A DNA stretch of 64,000 nucleotides from Cristatella mucedo (GCA_009760855.2 WPIO01000015.1:4300001-4364000), one strand, 5' to 3'; shown: positions 22,708 to 33,175, counted from the first letter of the stretch. Notes: generated by a model not told the origin, from the letters alone. A program made the numbers and translations.

Positions 22708-22909
22708 AAAGAAAGATTATGTGAGCTATTTGGATGAGCATCCATCCTTTAGTGCCTGCCGTCCACAGCCTTTCATCGGCTCAGGTCAGGAAAATCTTAG
22801 GAGCTGTCACCCAAGCTTGCTATCTCCCACCTCCAGCCCGGGGGGGGGCAGCTCTATTTTTGTTCGGACGAGCGCTCTGTTCTCATGTTTTGCCCATGTT
22901 TTGCTCCAG

Positions 22910-23081
22910 ATGTTTTTCACCGGTGACCGTTCTCAAGGCAATGCTTTCGCCTCGGTGGTCAAGAAGTGTGCTGCCTCGCCGTCTGCTAGTGTTTTCCTTG
23001 ACATCGCATGCTCACCGGTGCCCTCACCGGGCGGTGGCGATTGGTCCAAGGACCGGCAAAAGAAAGACAATCACAACATGA
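22910..23081 (+). CDS. Mitf: MITF/TFE-like transcription factor, exon with start of the basic region
   Basis: The exon follows a TTTTGCTCCAG acceptor and ends at ATGA/GTAAGT. It gives 57 codons plus one base. Its end reads DWSKDRQKKDNHNM, which matches the LAKERQKKDNHNL segment that enters the DNA-binding basic region of vertebrate MITF, TFEB and TFE3. The split codon (A/TT, Ile) joins to ERRRRYNINDR in the next exon, at the same place as the vertebrate intron. Asn-His-Asn before Ile-Glu-Arg-Arg supplies the His and Glu that contact E-box or M-box DNA in this family. The upstream half of the exon (MFFTGDRSQGNAFASVV) has no clear counterpart. The ATG at the exon's first base could serve as a start in a short isoform, but an internal exon is more likely. 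It lies just downstream of a large GA microsatellite, which may complicate assembly. Confidence 0.87.
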
Positions 23082-23248
23082 GTAAGTGATGAGTGGCAGT
23101 AGCTCGGCGGTATTGCATGACCTGCTGAGTGAGGCTGCTCGTGGAACATCAGCTGAGAAGCATCGTCTGGCCCCGACAGAGCACCCGAAATGCCGCTCGG
23201 TTTCCGTCTTGTCGCGTGATCGCTTCCAATCCTTATCGATCGCTACAG

Positions 23249-23324
23249 TTGAGAGGCGCAGGCGATACAACATCAACGACCGAATTCAGGAACTCGGCAC
23301 CCTGCTACCAAAGCAGGGCACTGC
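23249..23324 (+). CDS. Mitf: MITF/TFE-like transcription factor, basic-helix 1-loop exon
   Basis: This 76-base exon lies between CGCTACAG and GC/GTAAGTATG. With the split Ile it encodes I-ERRRRYNINDRIQELGTLLPKQGT, nearly identical to the MITF basic region and helix 1 ([22 protein letters not shown]). The Ile before Glu-Arg-Arg is the residue that lets MiT-family proteins bind the M-box as well as the palindromic E-box in vertebrate MITF, and it is retained. The intron before it is 167 bases and the one after is 984 bases. Both splice phases (1 in, 2 out) keep the frame into the next exon, where GC+C gives Ala before DSRLNKG. This is the most strongly conserved part of the gene. MITF, TFEB, TFE3 and TFEC cannot be told apart from it, and most invertebrates have a single member. 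Confidence 0.95.
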
Positions 23325-23916
23325 GTAAGTATGGATAGTTATTTGCCCGACGGCGCGGCATTTTTGATTGGGCGATGTGAGCTTGAAAGATTTTGGTCAC
23401 GATCACGTCGTCGAATGTGGTCGACAGCTTTTCGCTAGGGAGTTGTCCGAGTCTGGGGCTCTGGGGAGAGGAGCTGGTTTGGCAGCTTTGCGGTTTCGTC
23501 CCACGAGCGATCCTGGTAATTGGTCAGGCTGTTAGAGGGGCTGTCGCAAGCGAAAAAAAGAAAAACGTTCAGCTTTAGAGGCTCGTCGGCTCATTTTCCT
23601 CTCAGGGCTGCATGTGCATGCAGTTGCAATTTAGGTAACGGCTACATATATATTTTAGTCAGTCACCCTTCCTATCGCACTCCCTTCAAATATTTTGATT
23701 CTATTCACTGCTTTGCAATTATTGCGTTGCTACAGCTGCAGTCTTGGAGTCTTCCTTACCAAGTGTTACCACAACTGGTCACAGATTTTCTGGCTTGTCT
23801 ACTCTGCAACCGAACAGTAACTAAGAGCTCAAGCGTTGAATATTAAAAACACAAAAGCGGTCCTGAAGTCCTTGTGGTATTGACTTAAAGTGCACCAGAA
23901 CAAAGTGTAAGTCAGC

Positions 23917-24065
23917 TGATTCAAAAGGCTCGCTTATATGTCGGCAGAAGAGCCTTATCGCTCATCACTCCAGCTTCCAGGGGCAATACAAGATTGCCTG
24001 CTGCAGGATTCTCACAACCAACGATCCGGGTCGTGGTCGGCGATCACCTTGATCCTGGACTAAGA
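23917..24065 (-). mobile_element. SINE A copy in the MITF-like intron
   Basis: The + strand reads AGCTGATTCAAAAGGCTCGC, GCAGAAGAGCCTTATCGC and GCAGGATTCTCACAACC, the inverted family sequence with a mutated box B. Confidence 0.65.
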
Positions 24066-24308
24066 AGCAGGGCTGTTACAGGGCTCTCTATTATGCTGTC
24101 AGCAGCCGGGGAGAGCAGCAGTGAAGAGCCGGCTGAACACTTACTCATGTTTTCGTGCCACGAACATTGAGCGTGAGCATTGAGGACTAATTCCGAGTGT
24201 GTTCTATTGGGCTTGAGAGAGAGAGAGAGACAAGTCCTCTCCACTACACAATAGCCTGCTCTGAGCTAGTCAGACCGTGCTCCAAGCAGACGCGTATTTT
24301 CGTTTCAG

Positions 24309-24456
24309 CGATTCACGCCTGAACAAAGGCACGATTCTGAAGGCGTCGGTCGACTACATACGGCACTTGCAGCGTGACCACCAGAGAAAGCGGGAGCTCG
24401 AGGACCAGAATCGTCTGCTCGTCGTCCAGAATCACCAGATGGCGGCTCGTCTTCAG
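24309..24456 (+). CDS. Mitf: MITF/TFE-like transcription factor, helix 2 and leucine-zipper exon
   Basis: The exon is 148 bases, after CGTTTCAG and before CTTCAG/GTCAGG. It encodes DSRLNKGTILKASVDYIRHL, then a zipper with QRDHQRKRELEDQNRLL and ends MAARLQ in phase 0. Helix 2 (LNKGTILKASVDYI) is virtually the vertebrate MITF sequence. From HLQRD to the QLE of the next exon the sequence aligns with human MITF residue for residue without a gap. The three-residue zipper shift known to restrict MITF to dimers within the MiT family therefore appears preserved. That is an inference from alignment length, not from structure. The following intron, 4.87 kb, contains several antisense and sense L2 retrotransposon copies. 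Confidence 0.95.
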
Positions 24457-24499
24457 GTCAGGCTCATGGGATGCATGCACGGCAAAGCTTCAACAACAA

Positions 24500-25010
24500 T
24501 AAAAACAATAGTAACAATAATAATAATAATGATACAAATAATAATACATTCATACGGCACCCTCAGAGAGCCCAATCTCTTTCTGGGCACTTTGCATATG
24601 CTGCAAAGGAAGCATGATCGACTAATAGCAATAATATTGATAATAACACAGATATAGTGCCCTCGGAGAACTCAATCTCTTTCTAGGCACTTTACATTTG
24701 TTGCAAATAATGCACGATCGAATTATTAGTGATAGCATGCTCAACAAACAACAAGAACGACATGGTTAAGGGTAAGTAACATGCACAGGGTCAGCATGCA
24801 AGTATGGTCAGTGGCAGCATCCACAGTGTCAGCATGCATAAGCACATAAAGGACGAATCACAGGGACCCACTAAATACTGTGAGAAATGAATCCGTTTTT
24901 AGTTTCTTTAAATGTGGAAAAGTCAAAAGATGTGACGCAATTCGGGAGTGAACTCCAGGCTTTGGGAGCATAGGAACTAGAGGCATGGTCTCCAAAAATT
25001 TTTTAGCAAC
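24500..25010 (-). mobile_element. L2 fragment with duplicated tail
   Basis: Two successive stem-loop tails (about 24540-24625 and 24655-24720) each follow an AAT-rich stretch. Then comes the L2 3' UTR and a short coding remnant ending near TGGTCTCC. Either two tail insertions are stacked or the tail was duplicated. Confidence 0.75.
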
Positions 25011-25085
25011 AGCAAGAACATCTTGGCATGCATTTGAACTACGATAATGGAGCAATAATAGGTGCACACGATCATAACTAACATG

Positions 25086-25137
25086 CAGGTCTCCCACGCC
25101 GCCGGCGTATCTAAGGCAGCCGCCGGCGTGGGAGACC
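25086..25137. repeat. GC-rich inverted repeat
   Basis: GTCTCCCACGCCG at the left pairs with CGGCGTGGGAGAC at the right across about 20 bases. Confidence 0.7.
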
Positions 25138-25224
25138 CAGCAGCCCGAAGCGATAAGCGTTTATATGCCGTAGGCACGTAATTTCTTACGTTCTACGTTC
25201 AAACAACAAACAAATAAGCTTTAA

Positions 25225-26770
25225 ACGGGTCGAATGGTTAGTGGTAGCATGCTCAATGTCAACAAGCATAACACGTTAGAGGTGACATGCACTGGGTCAA
25301 CATGCAGGTATGGTTAGTGGCAGCATGCACAGTGTCAGCACCCATAAGCACTCAAATGACCAATCACAGGGACCAACTAAATGCTGTGATAAATAGATGA
25401 GTTTTTAGTTTCTTTTTAAACGGGGACAGGTCGGGAGTTGTCGTGACGCAAGTCGGGAGTGAATTCCAGGCTCTGGGTGTTTACTAACTAGAGGCACGGT
25501 CTCCAAAGGCTTCGAGGCTCGTAAGAGGCCTAAGAGGCTAAAAGGTTTGATTCAGAAAAGCTAGTGGTACGATTTCTAGCCTGGTGTGAAGTAGTTCTGA
25601 TGGATAGGCTGGGGCTAGAGAGTGAAGCTACCTAAAAGTAAGTGACAGATCATTGAAGTCGATGCACTGCTTGACTGGGAGCCAGTTCAGGTCGGTGAGA
25701 AGTGGCAACTGGGACGCTTACAACAGGTCGGTAGACCAAAAAGAAGTAGGTTACAGAAGTCGAGGCATGATGTCACAACTGTATGGACCAAATTATATGT
25801 AGTTTCCCTGTCTAAGCAAGCCCGAATGTGTAGCAATTGTATATAGCTGAAAGTAGGAAGACATGAGTCTAGAGCTGATGCGTTCGTCTAATGAAAGGTC
25901 ACTGCGGAACAAGACACCTATTTTCTGTGCAGATATAACAGGTAATGTTCTAGCAGAGCCGATTTTGAGCATTTAGTTTTCCAATTTATGAATCACACTT
26001 TGTTTGCCCGCAACTAGTAAGTTGGTTGTATCGTCAATCAATATACGACTGTTTGCTGCCATCCATGTCGGGATGTCAGCAATCCATGCAGTGCGGGAGC
26101 TGATGGAGTTCTTCGTGCTAGACGGCTGGTAGGGATCGAAGCAAAGGTACAGCTGAGTGTCATCTACATAGGAGTGAAAGGCTAGATTGTGCCTGGCAAT
26201 CACGCCTGCAAGAGGGAGAGTGTACACTATGAAAAGAACCGGACCAAGCAGGGGGCACCGAGGTACATCATACTTCAGCGACTCATCAGAAAGTCTTTGT
26301 CCGTTCACGTCAATTGTCTAGTGTCTCTCACTGAGATACAACTTGAACCATTGTAGTGTTGTGCCAGTGATGCCCAAGCGAGATGAGAGGCACTCAAAAA
26401 TAAAATGTCTTGTCGATAGAAAGCACCGCAGCTGCCGAAAAATCGAGCAAAACAAGCAAAGAGACTCTAGCTAAGTCTGCATTCCTGAGAAGGTCGTTAT
26501 TCACTTGAAGAATGCTGACTCCGTTGACTGATTTGCTCTAAACCAGACTGGAAATTCGTAGCTAGGTTTGAAGTTTCAATACGAGTGTTTAGCTGGTCTG
26601 CCACAACTCGTTGCAGCGTCTTTGATAAAAACGGTAGATGGGAGACTTGGCAGAAGTTGCTCAAGTTTTCTTGGTGTAGTGTTGGTTTTTTCAGTGGTGG
26701 CCTGACTGCAGCCCTTTCGAAAGGTTCGAAAGGACGAGACCTGAGACTATTGATATATTGATCACGTTAG
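25225..26770 (-). mobile_element. long L2 copy with decayed RT
   Basis: At about 1.5 kb this is one of the longer copies. On the minus strand it carries the RT blocks (GVIARHNLAFHSYVDDTQLYL, with the catalytic box as YVDD), the template-handling blocks and the C-terminal domain, all broken by stops and shifts. It lies antisense in the last MITF-like intron. Its tail is damaged. Confidence 0.85.
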
Positions 26771-27680
26771 TTATGCACGGCCGTAGAAAGTGGAGTCGTG
26801 CGATGAGGCTGGAACATTTCACATTAGAGGGCCTAATCTTAAGTTTGCCGGGCTGATAAACGTAGGGGGAGGCTGAAAGGGAACGCTCTCCTCTGTAGAC
26901 GCACGTCCCGACTTCGCAGGGTCGAGCAAGCAGGCCACACAGGCTGGACCGGGCTGCAGCATGTCAGCCCAGTCAAGTGCAGTCTATGTCCTTACTTTCA
27001 TGCACACTACCGATCAGGATATGGCCGAAAGTGAGAGCTCATCCTTCAACCAGTTTAAAGCGTGTACAGGTAGACTAAACATGTTTCGCCGGTTCCGATG
27101 TCTTTACAGAACACGGCTAAAGTGACAGGTTTAGCATTGACTGTCAGCCGGTAACATTATCTGCAATCTTGCTCGTTTTCGGCTTCTTGCTTGATTGTCA
27201 ACTAACAGATACGATATTAACATGAGCAGGTCGTTTGCAAGAAGGCGCCCTAAGAGAGCTTTAATCTCTATCCAGGCACTTCACAACTGCAAGAGTATCA
27301 ATAGCCAGGAGTGTTCGACATGCCCTGCATCATGCCCAGACAAGCATGCAAATCACAATGGCTGCTATGCTTAGGCATAACGCCTGCTAGAACACCCAAG
27401 CAGACATACAATGCTCGTGCACGAGAGCGAGTCCATGCCAGCGTTCTTGCCTCTGTCTGAATCTGGTTTTGCTGCTCTCAAAATTGCAACGCAGGCGTAC
27501 CGGCGAGTTTCGTCAACAATAATGCAGCAGCAAGGCCTCGTAAGGACTTCGGAGGGTTAACCGCTGAGCTTATTAGCAACCTGCTAGCCTTCGGTAGATA
27601 CGTTATACTTTAGCTCGCCGCCATCATTCCAGTAAACAGTATGGCTCCCCATTATATACACGTATGTATATATACTCACA
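26771..27680. other. no recognised gene; intron-like
   Basis: No coding pattern was seen. A short antisense L2-type tail relic lies at 27243-27298 (GCGCCCTAAGAGAGCTTTAA). Confidence 0.4.
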
Positions 27681-27689
27681 TATGCAATA

Positions 27690-27718
27690 CATTCGTATAG
27701 CGCCCTCAGAGAACTTAA

Positions 27719-27756
<38 letters not shown>

Positions 27757-27835
27757 GGCATTTTACATATGCTGTAAAATGGTTCGAACTTAATCTCTCT
27801 CTCTAGGCATTTTACAAATGCTGTAAAATGGTTCC
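27690..27835 (-). mobile_element. two L2-type tails with a CT microsatellite grown inside
   Basis: TAGCGCCCTCAGAGAACTTA leads into CTCCCTCTCT repeats (27722-27757), then AGGCATTTTACATATGCTGT. A second shorter tail copy repeats AACTTAATCTCTCTCTCTAG. The array sits exactly at the AATCTCTTTCTAGG stretch of the normal tail. Confidence 0.75.
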
Positions 27836-27892
27836 TTTTTTGGGGCCAGCTTAGACTTCACTTTGATTCGACTAACTAGCTTCTTCTAACAA

Positions 27893-29173
27893 CTGAGACT
27901 GGGTGAGCCTAGGCCGTGCGTTTGAGAGTGTATTGACGTGAATGGACAGAGATCATCCGAAGAACCTCTGAAATATGGAGTACCTCAGGGCTCCGCGCTA
28001 GGTCCGGTTCTTTTCACGGTTTATACTCTCCCTCTTGCTGATGTGATCGCCAAGCACAATCTAGGCTTTCACTTCTATGCGGATGACACTCAGTTGTATC
28101 TTTGCTTTGATCCCTCCCAGCCTTCGAGCACCTCGAATTTTCTCAACTCACTTGCTGCATGTATTGATGACATACGCATATGTATGGCAGCAAATTTTCT
28201 CAAACTAAACGATGAGAAAACTAATTTACTAGTTATGGGCAAACTCAGTATGATTCAGAAATTGGAAAGGATGACGCTCTAAATTGGCTCTGCCAGCATA
28301 TCTCCTGTTGAATCAGCTCGAAATTTAGGTGTCATGTTCCAAAGTGACCTCTCGTTAGACGACCACATCAGCTCCACAGTCAAATCCGCCTATTTTCAGC
28401 TTCATAACATTGCTAAAATTCGGGCTTGTTTAGATAAAGATACCACGTCCAAGTTGGTCCATGCATTCGTGACATCCCGTCTCGACTTCTGCAACTCACT
28501 GCTTACTGGCCTACCAGCATGTGCGATCAGGCGATTGCAGCTGGTGCAAAACTCTGCAGCTAGGCTTGTCTGTCGTGAGCGTCGCAGTTGCCACATTACT
28601 CCACTTCTCGCCGACCTGCACTGGCTACCTGTCAAGCAACTGATCGGCTTCAAGGTTTTGTCGCTCATTTTTAGCTCACTTCATTCTTTGGCTCCAGCCT
28701 ATCTCTCAGATCTACTCCCCCCACCAGGCCAAGCATCGTACCAACCGCTTTTCGGAATCCAGCAGTTTACCAATACTTCGTACAAACCTCAAATCCTTTG
28801 GAGACCGTGCATTTAGTTCGTATGCTCCCAAAGCCTGGAACTCCCTCCCGACTTGCATCAGAACATCCCCTGACTTGACCACATTTAAAAAGAACTTAAA
28901 AACACATCTATTTAGGACAGTATTTAGTGGGTCCCTGTGATTCGTCCTTGATGTGCTTATGCGTGCTGGCACTGTGCAAGCTGCCACTAACCACATTTGC
29001 TTGCTGACCCTGGGCATGTACCCCTAACCATTTTATTCATGTTTATCAAGCATGATATTACTCACCAATTTAATCGCATTTCCCTTTGCAGCAAATGTAA
29101 AGCACCGAGACAGAGATTGAGTTTTCCGAGGGCGCTTTATCAAGTGCATTATTATTATTATAATTATTATTAG
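27893..29173 (+). mobile_element. L2 copy with RT catalytic box and complete 3' end
   Basis: The coding part starts mid-RT ([34 protein letters not shown] with the YADD box). After a frameshift it continues through [31 protein letters not shown] and the C-terminal domain. The 3' UTR ends in the stem-loop tail and ATT repeats at 29173. It is the best reference copy in the window for the 3' half. It lies sense in the last intron, 150 bases before the final MITF-like exon. Confidence 0.92.
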
Positions 29174-29322
29174 TGTGAAGTGAAGCAACGAGCACCGGAT
29201 GCAGCAGTGCTGACACTAGGCGCTCCCTGCCTGCGGCGTTACGTTGAGCCGCCGTCTTTGGACGGCGACGCGAAAGTGTACGTCGAGGCTCGTTTTGAAT
29301 TACTGCCCTTTCACTATTGCAG

Positions 29323-29745
29323 CAGCTGGAAACGGCCGTTCGCGGGAGTTGCAACGCCTCGGCCGCTGCCACCGCCGACGGCAAGCTTGTAAGAGCTGAC
29401 CCTGGGGTGAACATGGTGGCCCCGGCGGCAGTGGCGGCCGGACTCTATTACCCGTGCAGCAGGCAGGCCAAGGCAGGTGAATCGCTTCTCAGCAGCCATG
29501 GTGGTTTTCACCGAGGCGTCGCTGTGACGTCGGATGCCAACGTCAAGCAGGAATCACTGGATGACGACGCCGCCGACGGTGCCTGCTCCTCCGAGGCAGC
29601 CGCTGCTGCCGCCGAGTGGTCGCTGCAGGAGATGGCCGCTGCCTCTGCCGAGTACGAAGGCCTGCTCACTGACTCCGACTTCCCTCTGCCGCTGCTCGCA
29701 GAGCTGATCGATCCGGGCAATTTCCCAGACGCCAGGCGGTGCTGA
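29323..29745 (+). CDS. Mitf: MITF/TFE-like transcription factor, C-terminal exon with stop
   Basis: The terminal coding exon follows a TTTCACTATTGCAG acceptor and starts QLETAVRG, completing the last zipper heptad in phase 0. It runs 140 codons to a TGA. About residues 71-80 read DANVKQESLD, which contains a SUMO acceptor consensus (hydrophobic-Lys-x-Glu) at the place where vertebrate MITF has IIKQEP. The rest is Ala/Ser-rich with an acidic stretch (SLDDDAADGACSSE) and ends LLAELIDPGNFPDARRC. The vertebrate C-terminal Ser-rich phosphorylation cluster is not recognisable. Together with the three upstream exons it gives a 272-residue C-terminal half of the protein. Two strong hairpins follow the stop within 150 bases. 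A cytosine/nuclear shuttling and lysosome or pigment-gene role is known for the family but cannot be read from this exon. Confidence 0.85.
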   Translation, partial: QLETAVRGSCNASAAATADGKLVRADPGVNMVAPAAVAAGLYYPCSRQAKAGESLLSSHGGFHRGVAVTSDANVKQESLDDDAADGACSSEAAAAAAEWSLQEMAAASAEYEGLLTDSDFPLPLLAELIDPGNFPDARRC

Positions 29746-29806
29746 CAGTAGTAGCATCCTCCGGCTCGTATCGGCGTCGAGCACCGCTCTGACGGCCTCT
29801 CAGGTA

Positions 29807-29893
29807 GACAGCTGAGGGCTGTCGCGGTGGGGCAGCCCTCAGCTGTCGCGGCAGCTCGGAGCGCCCTCGAAGCGAGCGAATTCCGAGCTGCCG
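29807..29893 (+). other. two adjacent perfect hairpins in the presumed 3' UTR of the MITF-like gene
   Basis: The first hairpin has 15-base arms (GACAGCTGAGGGCTG at 29807-29821 and its complement at 29833-29847) with an 11-base loop. The second has 12-base arms (CGGCAGCTCGGA at 29849-29860 and 29882-29893) with a 21-base loop. They start about 60 bases after the stop codon and are separated by a single base. They could be RNA structures controlling the message. No function can be assigned from sequence alone. Confidence 0.6.
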
Positions 29894-30735
29894 ACGTCCG
29901 TTATACGGGACTTCTACGCACGTCATTCTTACGCCTGCACCACTCTTACGTCACGGCGGACGATCGGGGAGACGGCAATCATAGAGCTCCGAGCTTCGCC
30001 GGTAGGCAACGCTTGAGCTAAGCTGGGCGTGGACGAACGTTGTGCTTCGAGCGAGTCCATCGCTGGATGCTCTCCTGCACTTCGCCTGGCTGAGACAATC
30101 TTGAGCAGCCGTCGCCGGCTGGGCGCTTGTAGCTCAGCCGGAGGGGCTGCAGACTGACAGATATCCATCGGGTTTGAAACGTCCCCAGCGTCCCGAGATG
30201 ACTCAACGTTGGCAGGCCAAGAGCTGGCTGGCGACGCGTGGCGACGACTGTCGCTTTGCGTCGATACAGCTCTAGTCACGGGCTTTTCTTTTCCTTTTCC
30301 CTTTTTGATAGGATCGCGCATTTCCGGTGGGATCCAGAAGGCGCCGGCCCCACCCCCCTTGGCAGAGCGGAGGCTGTCGAGCGAGGGCAAGCCATTCTAG
30401 TTCAGTGCAAGCGTCGCGGCAAGCTTTTAGCAGCTTTGCAGCGTAGGTGCTCACTTGCAGCATAGGTGCTCACTTGCTCTTCGATTAATGCATTTGAAAT
30501 ATAGAGACGTGCTTTTTTTCTGTCCGACTCGACATCGGCTGTGACGTTATTAGCTGCAGCGTATCGTTGCAGGAGTCGAAGGGAGGCTCAGAGAGACGGA
30601 GCAGAAGTTCTGTTGCTTGCCTTGTGTCCGCCTCTGTACTGCATCTTGGGATTCGCTTTCGAACGAGGTCTCTTTAAACTTACTTTTAATTTGAATTAGT
30701 TCTAATTTTTAGTTGAACTAATTAAATTAATTATT

Positions 30736-30741
30736 AATAAA
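30736..30741 (+). promoter_or_regulatory. candidate poly(A) signal for the MITF-like gene
   Basis: An AATAAA hexamer lies in an AT-rich stretch about 1 kb after the stop codon. It is one of the first such hexamers on this strand after the gene. AT-rich sequence makes chance occurrence likely. Confidence 0.22.
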
Positions 30742-31076
30742 TAATAATAACTTATTAGTTAAAATTAATTTAGTCTGCGATTTTGCCTCGCTGAAATAAG
30801 TATGCTATCGTTGAGATTCCTTTCCTGTGTCAAGCATTCGTGACGTCGTCATTCCTGCGCCTCAGCAGGCCTCGCTGTTCGTTACCAAGGGCCCCACTCT
30901 GGCCACAGTCACGTGGTCACCAGTTATACCTTGTACACTCCCGCTGGACGAACGGTCAGGCAGGACCACACGATGTGCCCGACAGGTATAACTTCCTTCG
31001 TATAATCCAATCGTCACGTAGGATGGCGATTTGGCACGAACTAGGCGAATAACTGAATTCGAGACTGGAGCTATAA

Positions 31077-31148
31077 TAGTAATACACTTGATATAGCCCC
31101 CTCAGATAACTCAATCTCTTTCTAGGCAGTTTACATCTGCTGCAAAGT
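31077..31148 (-). mobile_element. L2-type 3' tail only
   Basis: AATAATACACTTGATATAGC with CCCTCAGATAACTCAATCTC is the tail with no coding part, probably an extremely truncated insertion. Confidence 0.75.
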
Positions 31149-31244
31149 TACAATAACATGCATTTAGAGAATGAAGGGCTCTCTAATGCCAACGAGCGAA
31201 CTCAGCCAGTCGCTAGCGTCGTGCAGAGCGTCGCATAAACCACT

Positions 31245-31396
31245 CTTAGCTGATTTAACAGCCTCATTTGCATAGCGGCAGAAGAGCCTTATCGGCTATC
31301 ACTGCCACTTTCAGTTGGCAATAAACGATCGCCCAACTGCAGGATTCGAACCCACGATCTTGGTCGTGAAAAGTGAGCACCTTACCTCCTAAGATG
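31245..31396 (-). mobile_element. SINE A copy
   Basis: The + strand reads GCTGATTTAACAGCCTCATT, GGCAATAAACGATCGCCC and GCAGGATTCGAACCCACGAT (inverted box B). Confidence 0.8.
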
Positions 31397-31599
31397 TCGC
31401 GGCCCGGCATAGAATAGATCGCCGATAGAGTGCTTCCAGTACCGGATGTACACTTCGGTGAAGGCGTCGAGACTAGCAGCTCATAAACGGCGTTCGCGAG
31501 GCCGGAATGCGGAAATTCTTGACAGACGAAAGCCCATCCAAGCGCTCATTTCGCGAACGAAGATTGTAGATCCTTTGACACCAGCTCTCATCTTCTGCT

Positions 31600-31752
31600 C
31601 TCTGTCTCTCTGTCTCTGTCCCTGTCTCTCTCTCTGTCTCTGTCCCTGTCTCTGTCTCTGTCTCTGTCTCTCTCTGTCTGTCTCTGTCTCTGTCTCTCTG
31701 TCTCTATCTCTGTCTCTATCTCTGTCTCTCTGTCTGTCTCTGTCTCTGTCTT

Positions 31753-31845
<93 letters not shown>
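31600..31845. repeat. CT/CTGT microsatellite
   Basis: CTCTGT and CTCTCTGTCTCTGT variants (31600-31755) run into a pure CT array (31756-31845). Confidence 0.97.
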
Positions 31846-31848
<3 letters not shown>

Positions 31849-31949
31849 CCAGAGGCACCTGCAGCTATGTGCAAGTTGACAGCAGCCGAGACCACAGATC
31901 AGACGCCTGACAGCGGCCGGGTTTAGCACGGCAACATCAAGATAGGTAA

Positions 31950-32192
31950 TAATTATAAAAACACATTTCATATAGTGCCCTCAGAGAACTCAATCTCTTT
32001 TTAGGCACTTTACATTTGCTGCAACGGAAGCACGTTCGAATGTTTAGTAGTAGCAAGCTCACTAATAACAAGAACAACATGGTTAGGGGTGACATGCACG
32101 GGGTCAGCATGCAAGTGTGGTTAGTGGCAGTATGCACAGTGTCAGCACGCATAAGCACGTAAAGGACAAATCAGGGGGACCCACTCAATGCT
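31950..32192 (-). mobile_element. L2 3' UTR, piece of a copy split by family B
   Basis: The stem-loop tail and 3' UTR blocks on the minus strand stop at ACTCAATGCTGT, where a family B 3' fragment begins. The L2 resumes at 32463. Confidence 0.8.
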
Positions 32193-32462
32193 GTTACACA
32201 ACGACAACTACTCTCCTGCTGCTGACTGTGGCTCATCCTTTTCAGCGGTCCTAAGCTGCTACTTCCATGCTACTCACTACCTTAACTACTCTACTGACTC
32301 TGCTATGGTTTCCATTTTCTTTTTGTTGCGTCAGATGAAGTTTTTTTCTAACGAATGCGTCCCGAATGCAGCTTAGGCTGTGAGTGCACTATACAAAACT
32401 CTCCTGCATAACACTCACATAGTCTTTATGGCTTTGTGGAGTTACAGACGGAGATACATTAC
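32193..32462 (+). mobile_element. family B LINE 3' end inserted in L2
   Basis: The fragment matches 36025-36293 (ACGACAACTACTCTCCTGCT, GCGTCCCGAATGCAGC, GGCTTTGTGGAGTTACAG) and ends in ACGGAGATACATTACA. It is a 5'-truncated family B insertion of about 270 bases. Confidence 0.8.
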
Positions 32463-33175
32463 AAGATGAGTTTTTAGTTTCTTATAAATGCCGGCAAGTG
32501 AGGAGATGTCATGGTGCAAGTCGGGAGTGATTTCCAGGCTTCGGAAGCATATGAACTAAAGACACAGTCTCCAAATGATTTGACCTTTGCACTAGGTATA
32601 GGTTAACAGTTCAATTCCAAAAAGCTGGTGGTGCGATGCTTAACCTGGGACCTAAAAGTGAGTGACAAAACCTTTGAAGTCAATACTTTGCTTGACTGGG
32701 AGCCAGTGCAGGTCGGCGAGAGGTGGTGAGATGTGGCAACCGCGACGCTCACGACAGACAATTCTAGCTACAGAGTTTTGCGCCAGCTGTAAGCACCGGA
32801 TTACACAGACCGGTAGACCAGCAAGCAGTGAGTTACATGAGTCAAGACGGGATGTCACAAATGCAAGGACCAGTTTAGATTTAGTATCCCTGTCTGAACA
32901 AGCCCGAATTTCAGCATTGCTATGTAACTGAAAGTAGGCAGACTTGACTGCGGAGCTGATGCGGTCGTTTGATGGAAGGTCACTTTTGAACAGGATACCC
33001 AGATTTCGTGCATATTCAACAGAAGATATGCTGGCAGAGCTGATTTTGTTTTGAGTGCTATCCTTTCCAATTTCTGAATCCACCTTGTTTCACCCATAAC
33101 TAGTAGGTTGGTTTTGATCGTCATTCAATTTAAGAAAGTTTGCTGCCATCCATGTGCAGGTGTCATCCCGTGAGT
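32463..33175 (-). mobile_element. L2 coding part, continuation of the split copy
   Basis: The minus strand encodes [59 protein letters not shown] and [17 protein letters not shown]. It starts with AGATGAGTTTTTAGTTTCTT, continuing the L2 3' UTR across the inserted piece. Confidence 0.85.

Larger units (their letters stand above)
29746..31076. other. 3' UTR and downstream DNA of the MITF-like gene
   Basis: No further exon was recognised. It contains the two hairpins and the candidate poly(A) signal listed separately, and an AT-rich patch at 30680-30775. Confidence 0.4.

Noticed and set aside
31446-31971. Ser-Leu and Arg-Glu repeat frames over CT arrays (also at 22.4, 38.4, 52.9 and 63.5 kb)
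   Set aside because: These are microsatellite artefacts.
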